NCBI GenBank assembly: GCA_944349375.1
Contig: CALVMV010000001.1
Location: forward strand, 62,001-126,000
Length of the DNA stretch: 64,000 nt
Direction: 5' to 3'
Origin: an uncultured Clostridia bacterium
GTDB taxonomy: Bacteria; Bacillota; Clostridia; Christensenellales; UBA1242
Part shown: piece by piece, positions 22,742-32,100 of the stretch
Layout of the letters: every line of letters begins with the position of its first letter
Position numbering within the stretch: position 1 is the first letter of the stretch
The notes under the pieces: generated by a model
The model's input: only the letters and a program-made list of their open reading frames with translations
What the model was told of the DNA's origin: nothing
Databases searched by the model: none
Program-made: the position numbers and the translations under genes

Positions 22742-23170
22742 ATGGCAGAAAAGAAAGTTGCAGCAATGGTTAAACTCCAATTGCCTGCTGGTAAAGCCAC
22801 ACCGGGACCTCCAGTTGGTTCAACATTAGGACCACATGGAATCAATATTGCTGGATTTACCAAAGAATTTAATGAGAAGACTGCTTCTCAAGCTGGACTT
22901 ATAATTCCAGTAGTGATTACTATCTATGCTGATAGATCATTCACATTTGTGCTTAAGACTCCACCTGCAGTCGTTTTAATCAAAAAAGCGATTGGACTTG
23001 AAAAGGGATCTGCTGCACCAAACAAAACAAAAGTCGGAACAATTACAAAAGCTCAAATTAAACAAATAGCAGAAACAAAAATGCCTGACCTTAACTGTAC
23101 AACAATTGAGTCAGCTATGAGCATGATTGAAGGCGCCGCAAAGAGTATGGGCGTTAAAGTTGTTGACTAA
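22742..23170 (+). CDS. rplK: Ribosomal protein L11
   Basis: 142 residues from the ATG at 22742, with AAGGAGG 6-7 bases upstream; the longer frame from 22688 lies in the leader RNA. It has the L11 hallmarks [48 protein letters not shown] and the C-terminal RNA-binding [21 protein letters not shown]. It binds the GTPase-associated centre of 23S rRNA. Forms the rplK-rplA operon. Confidence 0.98.
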   Translation: MAEKKVAAMVKLQLPAGKATPGPPVGSTLGPHGINIAGFTKEFNEKTASQAGLIIPVVITIYADRSFTFVLKTPPAVVLIKKAIGLEKGSAAPNKTKVGTITKAQIKQIAETKMPDLNCTTIESAMSMIEGAAKSMGVKVVD

Positions 23171-23181
23171 GGAGGGCTATT

Positions 23182-23865
23182 ATGAAAACTGGAAAAAGAT
23201 ATGCGCAAGCTCTTGAGATTGTAAAACAAAAAGCTTTTGATGTTAATAACGCATTTGAAACTTTATTAAGTCTTCCAAAAGCAAAATTTGATGAAACTGT
23301 TGAATTGCATGTAAGACTTGGTGTTGATGGAAGAAACGCAGACCAACAAGTTCGTGGTGTTTGTATCCTTCCAAATGGAACAGGAAAAAGTTTAAAAGTT
23401 TTAGTTATTGCTAAAGGTGATAAAGCTGATGCTGCTGTAAAAGCAGGTGCAGATTATGTTGGAGCAGAAGAAATCGTAGCTAAAATTCAAGGTGGATGGC
23501 TAGATTTTGATGTCTGCATTACTACACCAGATATGATGGGTGTTGTTGGTAGAGTGGCTAGAGTTTTAGGGCCTAAAGGTTTAATGCCAAATCCTAAGAG
23601 CGGAACAGTTACAATGGATGTTGTAAAAGCTATCAACGATGCTAAAGCTGGTAAAGTTGAATATAGACTTGACAAAACAAATAATGTCCATGTTATCATT
23701 GGAAAAGTAAGTTTTGGAAAAGAAAAATTAATTGAAAACTTCAATACAATCATTGAAGCATTACAAAAAGCAAAACCTGCAGCAGCAAAAGGTGTTTACT
23801 TTAAAAATGTTTCAATTGCAACAACAATGGGACCTGGACTTAAAGTAATTGTTAATGCACAATAA
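23182..23865 (+). CDS. rplA: Ribosomal protein L1
   Basis: 227 residues, standard length. [20 protein letters not shown] opens the protein; [42 protein letters not shown] and the final [13 protein letters not shown] are family-specific. L1 forms the mobile stalk near the E site and is the likely repressor of this operon through the hairpin before rplK. AAGGAGGG precedes the ATG, 11 bp after rplK. Confidence 0.98.
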   Translation: MKTGKRYAQALEIVKQKAFDVNNAFETLLSLPKAKFDETVELHVRLGVDGRNADQQVRGVCILPNGTGKSLKVLVIAKGDKADAAVKAGADYVGAEEIVAKIQGGWLDFDVCITTPDMMGVVGRVARVLGPKGLMPNPKSGTVTMDVVKAINDAKAGKVEYRLDKTNNVHVIIGKVSFGKEKLIENFNTIIEALQKAKPAAAKGVYFKNVSIATTMGPGLKVIVNAQ

Positions 23866-23870
23866 TAAAA

Positions 23871-23895
23871 ACAAGAGTTTAACTCTTGTTTTTTT
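23871..23895 (+). terminator. Terminator of rplK-rplA
   Basis: ACAAGAG (23871-23877), loop TTTAA, CTCTTGT (23883-23889) and a T-run. Confidence 0.9.
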
Positions 23896-23928
23896 AATAA
23901 CAAAAATATTTTTGCAAATAATATTGAC

Positions 23929-24486
23929 ATGAAAGATGTTTTATTGTTTTTAAGTGCTTTTATTCCCATGTATTGTCTAGTTTTGTTGAAAGAGTTGACT
24001 GAAATAATTGTTCAAAATTATTCTTTAAATTTTTTAAACATTTTAGTTATAATTTTTTTAATTTGTTTAATTGTTTTAGGAATTGTTGGGATTTATTTGC
24101 AGATCAATAATAAAAAGCAGAAATCTTTAAAAGTAAAAATTATTTCGGCAGAAAATATAACAGATAGACATTTTTTGGGATACTTTTCTTTATTTGTTTT
24201 GTTTGCAATAACATTTGATTTGTCTAGAATTTCCATGTTTTTGGTGTTTATACTAATTTTAACGATGATAGGAATAGTTTATGTAAAAAATAATCTATTT
24301 TATATTAATCCCTTTTTAAATATTTTAGGTTTTAATTTTTATAGTATTGAGTATAAGGACTCGGAAGGTGGGGAGCAAAAAGCAACCAGAATATTTTATA
24401 AGGGGCAGTTAATAATTGATAAATACTATTTTATAAAAATAAAAGATGAAAATTTTAGTTTCATTGATCGTTCAAGAAGTGAATAA
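23929..24486 (+). CDS. Four-helix membrane protein resembling the Kiwa component KwaA
   Basis: 185 residues. Helices lie at about 2-25, 32-55, 80-98 and 102-120, followed by FYINPFLNILGFNFYSIEY and a 50-residue cytosolic beta-rich tail. The overall plan and the INP...LGF...Y segment recall KwaA, the membrane sensor of the Kiwa anti-phage system. No KwaB gene is visible nearby; the adjacent cassette carries a gene relic instead. The start is uncertain because no ribosome site precedes it. A bidirectional terminator follows. Confidence 0.4.
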   Translation: MKDVLLFLSAFIPMYCLVLLKELTEIIVQNYSLNFLNILVIIFLICLIVLGIVGIYLQINNKKQKSLKVKIISAENITDRHFLGYFSLFVLFAITFDLSRISMFLVFILILTMIGIVYVKNNLFYINPFLNILGFNFYSIEYKDSEGGEQKATRIFYKGQLIIDKYYFIKIKDENFSFIDRSRSE

Positions 24487-24492
24487 TTGTAA

Positions 24493-24546
24493 TATAAAAA
24501 AAGATAATGTGTTTAATTGTTGCACATTATCTTTTTTGTTTAAAAA
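24493..24546 (+). repeat. 54-bp direct repeat, copy 1 (bidirectional terminator)
   Basis: Identical over all 54 bases to 26098-26151. It contains a 15-bp perfect stem AAAAAAGATAATGTG (24497-24511) / CACATTATCTTTTTT (24523-24537). It terminates the KwaA-like gene. The two copies bracket a 1.55-kb cassette. Confidence 0.95.
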
Positions 24547-24825
24547 TTTATTATTAAATCAAATAGAAAGAAAATTAAAACTTTTTTATTCAATTTTTAT
24601 GTCATCAATATTTTCTTTAATTTGTTCAAGCTTGTCTGTACAAGTCTAATTGTTTTTTCCTATATCATTATATTCGAACCAATTCTTTTCTTCTTAAGAA
24701 GACTCTTTAGTTCTTTAATTAATCCTTTATTTTCTTCACAAAAATCTTGCGCATGATCTATTATAATAACATATGTGTTGTATTTTTTGCAAACTCGTGA
24801 TTTGATTTTAAAAATTTTTTAATTA
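24547..24825 (-). pseudogene. Relic of a degraded gene inside the terminator-flanked cassette
   Basis: No intact gene lies in this stretch. On the minus strand, protein-like fragments follow one another in shifting frames: FLKSNHEFAKNTTHMLL, then IIDHAQDFCEENKGLIKEL, then EEKNWFEYNDIGKNN, an in-frame TAG, and CTDKLEQIKENIDDIKIE ending at the TAA at 24588-24586. That order is what a single decayed coding sequence with several frameshifts would show. It lies just downstream of the 28-residue-repeat gene on the same strand and was probably its partner. The family is not recognised. Confidence 0.55.
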
Positions 24826-25956
24826 TCAAATAAAAAGGAGATCAATGCATACTTCTTTTTCTTCTTCTTCTTTAACAAGCTCATAATTTAATTTGGTATT
24901 TTTGTTGCCAATAATCATTTGATCATTTTTCTCGACTTGAGAACCTTCAACCCAGCTAAAAAACTCATCAATTATTTTAGTATTCTTACTTTCAATTATT
25001 ACTCGCTCATGAGGTTTAATATCCGCACCATTAACAAATGCAGCAAATCTAAAATTTAATCTAGGGTCTTTGCTTTTAACAACTACTTGAGCATGCTTTT
25101 CTATATCAGCACCACAAACTTCTTCTGCAAATTTCAAATTTAGTTCAGGATCGTTACTATTGAAAACCACCTCTCCATGAGCTTTTACATCGGACCCTTT
25201 AAATTTTGCAAACTCAAGATTCCATTCTGGATCTTGGCTGTCAATAATTACTTGTCCGTGTGCTCTTACATCAGCCCCTCTAACATATTCATAAAAATCA
25301 TAATTTAATTCAAGGTCTTTGCTATCAATAATCACTAGTCCATGAGCTCTAACATCAGACCCTTTAACATCTCTTGCAAACTTATAATTCCATTCAAGAT
25401 CTTTGCTATCAATAATCACTTGTCCATGAGCTCTAACATCAGCCCCTCCAATATTTCTTGCAAACAAATAATTAATTTTAAGATCTTTGCTGTTTATGAT
25501 TACTTTAGCATGCTCCATTACATCGGACTCGTCAATATTTCTTGAAAACAAATAATTCAATTTAAGATTTTTGCTAGCAATAATCACTTTACCATGCTCT
25601 CTTACATCAGCACCCTTAACATATCTTGCAAACCAACAATTCAATTTAAGATTTTTGCTAGCAATAATCACTTTACCATGCTCTCTTACATTAGCACCAC
25701 TAATTTCTTTTGCAAATTTGCAATTCCAATAAAGATTTTGACTTCTAATTACTGCTTTTCCTAACTTCTCTATATTAGTTGATTTTAAGCCTAATTTCGC
25801 AATTTCATAAATTTGCTCAGGCGAACATTCTTGACACACAAAATTTTCTAGTTCTATAAATCTTTTTGTTGGTTTAATTTTATGATTTTCTTTTGTTATA
25901 TATTGTGAACTCTCTTCTCTAAGTAATTCTACCAATTTATCGAATGTTATTTTCAT
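24826..25956 (-). CDS. Protein of ten tandem 28-residue helical repeats, unknown function
   Basis: 376 residues. After a 75-residue N-terminal region, residues about 78-360 are about ten repeats of 28 residues with the pattern GADVxxHGxVIIxSKDLxxNYxFARxV; the sixth is one residue short and the last two are eroded. Each unit would make two helices, so a curved solenoid for protein binding is likely. Some repeat stretches are near-identical at the DNA level (25200-25700), showing recent duplication. No signal peptide or membrane helix. A purine-rich GGAGAT site precedes the ATG. I have no confirmed family name. It is the main gene of a cassette flanked by 54-bp direct repeats. Confidence 0.75.
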   Translation of the reverse strand: MKITFDKLVELLREESSQYITKENHKIKPTKRFIELENFVCQECSPEQIYEIAKLGLKSTNIEKLGKAVIRSQNLYWNCKFAKEISGANVREHGKVIIASKNLKLNCWFARYVKGADVREHGKVIIASKNLKLNYLFSRNIDESDVMEHAKVIINSKDLKINYLFARNIGGADVRAHGQVIIDSKDLEWNYKFARDVKGSDVRAHGLVIIDSKDLELNYDFYEYVRGADVRAHGQVIIDSQDPEWNLEFAKFKGSDVKAHGEVVFNSNDPELNLKFAEEVCGADIEKHAQVVVKSKDPRLNFRFAAFVNGADIKPHERVIIESKNTKIIDEFFSWVEGSQVEKNDQMIIGNKNTKLNYELVKEEEEKEVCIDLLFI

Positions 25957-26097
25957 ATTTCCATCTCCTTTCTTGAAACAATTGTAACATAAAAAAAGTT
26001 AACTGTCAATACCTAATTTTTAAAAAATACACCTTTTTAAGCTTCTTTTAAAGCTACTAATTCACTCTTTTCTATTTGAAAAAAAATTTTAAATTAC

Positions 26098-26151
26098 TAT
26101 AAAAAAAGATAATGTGTTTAATTGTTGCACATTATCTTTTTTGTTTAAAAA
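26098..26151 (-). repeat. 54-bp direct repeat, copy 2 (bidirectional terminator)
   Basis: Exact copy of 24493-24546, offset 1605 bp, with the same 15-bp terminator stem (26102-26116 / 26128-26142). It now terminates the giant surface protein gene ending at 26166. Confidence 0.95.
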
Positions 26152-26165
26152 GGCAAGCTTGTTTT

Positions 26166-29100
26166 TTATTTTACTTTTTGTCTTTTTCTAAGTTTAATAG
26201 TTATAATTATTATTACAACTAATACGATAGCCCCTATTATTATTGCGATAATCGAGAAAGCATTTAAAGGTTCAGTTTTATATACTTTATAAGAATATAA
26301 TAAATCTCCACTTGCAGTATAAACCTGAATGTACCAAGTGCCTGCTGCATTTAAAGTAAATGTTTGAACTTCACTATAATTAGGCAATGTTTCAGAGTTT
26401 ATATAATATATGTTAGGTCCAACAACGATATAACTATCTCCAATTGCGTTATAGAAATTTTGTGTATTTATTGTAACAGTTATTGGATTTGATGTGCTTT
26501 CGCCTTCTGCGATAGAAACTGAGATAGGTGGGGTAGTGCTATTTATCCAAACATCAAAAGTAAAGTCTTCTTTCAAAATAGAAGCATAATTTTCTTGGTT
26601 TGAAGAAATAGTTATAGTGTATCTTCCACTGCCAGTTTTTTCATCGCCGTAACTTAGCAACAATTCAGACAAATAAGTTTTATTGTTAATAGCTACTGTA
26701 TCTAAGTTTGAAATTGCAATTAAACTTTCAGTAATATCAATACCATCTTTAATAACTTGTTTTACATAATAATTTTTGTAATTAGCAAACGAGTAAGCAT
26801 ATCTAGATTCTTGAGAATTTATTATTGTAAAATTATATTCGCTTTCTCTTACCTGAACTCCGCTTAAAGTTGTAGCCGAGAATTTGATGCTATAATAACC
26901 CGGATCAGAGAAAGTATAAGATGAAGCTGTTGGATTGCTAATTTGTAAAGGTTCTCCATTTTTTAATACTGTTATTTTAGGGTAACCGCTAGCTTGGAAA
27001 TATGTTGAAACATTGTATAAGTTTATAGTAATAGGTTGATTATAAACAGCTTTTTGAACTTTTTCTCCATTATAAGTTTCTAAGACTGGATTGCCATTTT
27101 CATCTACCTCTCCACTATCTATTTGGTATGAAATAGTGAAAGGAACTTCATTTAAGAAAGTGATTGTCAAATATTCATTGTTACCAAATTTATGAACATT
27201 TACAGGGGAGCAAGAGTCGATAAATTTCAATCTATAACTACCACTTAAATTTAAATAGATATAACTTTGTTCATCATTAGTTTTGTAAATGTTTGTTTCA
27301 ACTTTATTGTATGATCCATTTGTATATTTATAAACTTCAACTTGTATTTTGTTTTCAGTTATACCGTAATATGATTTAAAATTAATTTTTAATTTTTCAA
27401 AACTTGTTTCAGCATTTGAAGCATAAATATTTGCAGAATTTCCTGTAATTTGAGTTGAAGAACCTGTAGAATCTTCATAATTTAAAATTGATACAAATGA
27501 AGAACTTGGTGTAATGTAAATTATTGCAAACGATCCAGAAGATGTTGTGCAATTATATGAATATTCTTCAACATATACGCCATCGCCAACAGAGTAGCCT
27601 TGTCCATCGTTATGGGAGAGATTTAATTCTTCATCTTCGTTCCAATCAATTCTTAATCTAGCATTTTTATCATTATAGTTTACAGCTACGATATATGTAG
27701 ATTCAAAAGTTTTGTTGTTTTGATTAGTATAGAATACTTCTGATTTTTCTATAGGTAATCCATCAACAGAAATATGATAGTAAATTGTAGATGAGTCGAG
27801 TATTGTTAGGTAGAAAAGTTTGCATGATTTAGTAAAATAATTGTTTGAATCATATTTTACAAGAATTTGATAATATCCTGCTCCTGAAATTGCATATCCT
27901 TCGTAACTGTCATTAATTAATTCCCAAGTCGAACCATTATCTCTGGAGATATAAACACTATAGTTTAATTTACTATTATGGTCTATACTATCTTGATTGC
28001 TATTTGAGATTTGACCATTTGAGAATCTTAAAGTAGTATTCTCAGAATAGGTTGTAAAAGCAAGGGCATTAGCAGTTAATTGAGTTCCATTAAAGTTTAT
28101 TGTTTGGTTATTTAAAACATAATTTTCTTGTTCTAAAGGTTCACCATTTTTATCTAAAATTTGAAGATAATATTGATCTGAAGGATTTTTATTATCGTTA
28201 TATTCAGGTAAAGAATTATATAATTTGATATAAACAGTTTTTAATACATCAGTTGGATTTTCCTCGTCAAAAAGTTGAATTCGATATATTAAATCATAAT
28301 GTTTTGAAGAAGATGTAAATGTTGCCGATAATACCCCGTTTGAGTCTAGACTTTGTTTATAATCAATATTTTGAGTAGTTTTAATCCAATCAGAGCCATT
28401 CCATTTTTCTATATTTGCAGAATAAAGTTTTGTATTATATGAGTAGGTCAGTGTTTTGTCTGCTAAATAAGTAGTTGCATTTCCGCTCTCAGCAATAGTA
28501 TAAACATAATCTCCACCTACAATTTCATTAAATGAAGCTTCGTTTGCAATTTGAATTATAGTACTTACATTTCCAAAATTATCAGTAATTGTATATTTTA
28601 ACTTGCTATTTGCAGAAATTGAAATGGTTATTCGCAATATTGTGTTATTTGTAGCAAAATTTATATTGTTTTGTATCAATCCATTGTAATCAATATCCCA
28701 AGTTCCATAATTTTCTTCTGTTTGATAAGCAGTTGCTATTTCTTGCCATTCATTATTAAATTGCTCAATAACAATTTTTGTTGGATATACATGCCCTAAA
28801 GTTTCTGAAGCAATTTGAGATGCAGTAGGAACTGTAATTTCAATTACTGCTGTATTTGACTCGCTATTTTTAATAGGAGTAACAATAAGGTTTGTATCCA
28901 TTATTGTAACAAAAACTTTAATCTGCTTACCATTTAGGCTATCACCAAAAGTCATGCTGTGTTTCTGCGATGAAGATGTTAAATTAGAAGGGAAAATTTG
29001 ACTTAACAAAGAACTATTAAAAGAAGTTTCGTTAGAAGTAAGTTTAGTAATTCTATATACATAGTCTTGTTGCAGATTAGGACTAGTCATAAACCAGTAT

Positions 29101-32100
29101 ATAGAGCCATCGTTTAATTCTATTTTATAAACAGCCCAAGGGTTGTTTTGATAATTTAAAGAGGTTGCTCTTAACCCAGTGTTTGAATAAATATTTGCTT
29201 TGTCTTTTATCTGAGAATTGCTTATTGAATAAGAAATGTTTTTATTTTCTTCATTGAGGTTATTGTTTTCAAAAGTAAATGCACTATCTTCTTCATAATT
29301 ATTTATATAGTTTACAAGATAGGTAACCATATTCCCAGCACTATCTATTTCTACTATTTCGTAAACGCCAGCATTGTCTAAGTCGCTTTGTTGGAAGGCC
29401 TTATCTATTTCTGTAAAAGCAGAAGAAACAAATGTTTCTTTAGTCGTTGCAGAAATATAATTATCTAAATAGTTTTCTGATGAGCCGATATATCTATAAT
29501 GAACTTCTTGAGTTTTTGTTCTGTCAATAGATGCATTCAACACACTATTTTTTAAAGTATCAAAATATGAAGAGTCAACTGTATAAGCAAATCCTTTAAA
29601 CATGCCACTATCAGGAGTGTAGCTATAAGAATAATAATCTCCATAAACTGAATTGCCTAAATAGTTGTAAGTTGCTCGCATGTTTTCTTTTATATAACTA
29701 ATTGATAAATAGTTTGAAGTAGAGTTAGAAAATTTATTTATAAGTGAGTTTAAGTTCTCATCTGGAGCTTGAGTATCAAAAATTATATTTAAAATAATAG
29801 GGTTATAATAAGCTTCATTATAGCCTTCATATTGCATTGTCACAGATAATCTTGCGCCATTTGCAGTTACTAAGTTTTCAGCGAGATTTATTATAAAGTA
29901 AGATGAACCTTGTGTTTCAACTATAGAATAAACATTTCCTGTTTGATGCTGATCATCTTTTTGATTGAATACAATATTTGAACCAGTAGAATCGGTATAT
30001 ACTACAGAAATTTTATTCGTATCAATTTGAGCAAGGTATTCGCTAACTGGAATTTCCCATTCAAATTTTAACGAACTTGAATTTGAATAATAAGTTTTTG
30101 TATTTGCATTGCTTTCAATTTCTGACAAAATCAAACCTGAATTATTATCAACAACATCAACTTCTGGTTCTTGTGAGGTTATTTCAAAAGCAAATTTGTA
30201 GAATTTTTTAAATGTAGAGCCAGTTTCATTCTGTGCTTGCCATAAAGTTACAGTATAAGTTCCAGGTAAGTAAAAAGCGTTTACTTCACTTCCTTGTGCA
30301 TCATAAAATTGTAAATATCCACTATTTGTTCCTATTTCTATACCATTAGTATGATAAATTACGGCAGGGTCAGTAGGAGAAGCGTTTACTGATTTAAATG
30401 AAATTTCAGCATATGTTTTATATTCAGTAATAGAAGTATTTTCAAGATAGCTAAGAGCTTCTTCTTGAGTAGGGAAAGTAGAAACAGGGATATCTTCAAC
30501 ATAAACGGTGTAATTTATAACTTGCCCATTAGAATTTTTGTTTTCTTCTATATGACTATTTCCATAATAAGAAAGGTTATTGTTTTCTTTAACATTATAA
30601 ATGTTGTTGTCTTCATTATAAGATGCTGTTTGTGTAAATTTATATTTAGGAATATACAACATCATTGGCAATTTATTTCCTGAAACAGAAATTGTATTTA
30701 TTATTGAATTTGATGTACCATCTTCATTGTTAAAACTATCATTTTTTGGACCATCTTTGTCAAAAGGGAAAGAAACTTGAATTGAAGATTGATTTGAACC
30801 ACTATACATACTTAGCACTATTTCTCCACCAACAAGACTTTCATACCAACTTTCAGTTTTCGTTTCTGTTCCATCAGAGACAGTATTGCTAACTGGTTCC
30901 AAAGAAGAAATTAAATCAAATGGGTCAACATCAATAGTTATAATTCTTTCATAATAATCATAATTGCTTGCAATTGTCCCTTCTTTGTAAGTTCTGGTTA
31001 TAACATATCTTCCACTTGTAGGTAAATCACTAGAGCCTAATGCTAATTCGAAATATTCTGTTTGACCAGCAATAGCTCCAGTTTTGGAACTATCATAGAT
31101 AGTAATTGTATTAGAAGGCGTTGATGAAACATCATAATAAGCTACATAACCACTTTCAGGTTTTGTGATGTAAGGGTAATACTTTACAATTAAAGTATCT
31201 ATCTCAGAGCCATCTTCAGCTAATGGTATATACGAAATTCGTAAAGGGTAACTTGTGCTAACAGGTGTGAAGTAGGCATATTTGTAAGCATTGTCTGTTT
31301 CTTCGGTAAAGGTGTCATCTTTATATTTTTGCGTATTTCCATCGCTATCTTTATAAATTTTCCCATCAAGTGAAAAACCTGCGATTTTTGAAGTTTTATA
31401 ATCAGTATCTACTTTTTGTTCTATCATTACTGCAGATGAGTCTGAAGATATTGTAACAGAAAGTTTTGAACTAGGATAATTTGTAAGATTGTCAAGAGTT
31501 AAATTTGAATAAGATGTTGAAACGGTATTATTGTTTGAGCCATCTCTTAATAAAAATTGATATGTTGCTTCATTTGCTTTGTCTTCATCAGTTATAAGTT
31601 CTAATTTATAAGAGTTTCCATTTGCTAAAGAGAAAGTGTCTTTTGATGGAACTTTAACTGCAAATTCATCATCAATTTCAATTACTAAATATTTACCATT
31701 ACGAATAGTATCTCCAGAAAGGGGGTTGAGTGATTGAATATAAGAATTGCTATCTTGAACAAAAGAATTAAAAAGCGATTGAATTTTGTTATTTGCTGTA
31801 GTGCTGTCAACCATATAAGCATAATCATATGCCGTTATGTCCTCAAAATTATCACTATCATCATTTCGTAAAAGTATTGCTTTGTAATCTCCCCATTTTA
31901 TAGTTACATCAATATTTTCGCTTACTGCAACAATGCTTGAAGATTGAACTATTTCAAAAGAAGTTAAAGAAGCTATTGTTTCTTTTATAAAAGTAGGTTG
32001 TGTATTATCTAACATATAAAGACCGAAGCTAACATTTCCAGCTATATCATAAACTTCAATAAGGTATAACCCTGCATTTGTCTTTACACTTGTTGCATCA

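Noticed and set aside
23929..25956. A complete Kiwa anti-phage system
   Set aside because: Only a KwaA-like protein is present; the neighbouring repeat protein and the relic do not show KwaB features that I can recognise.
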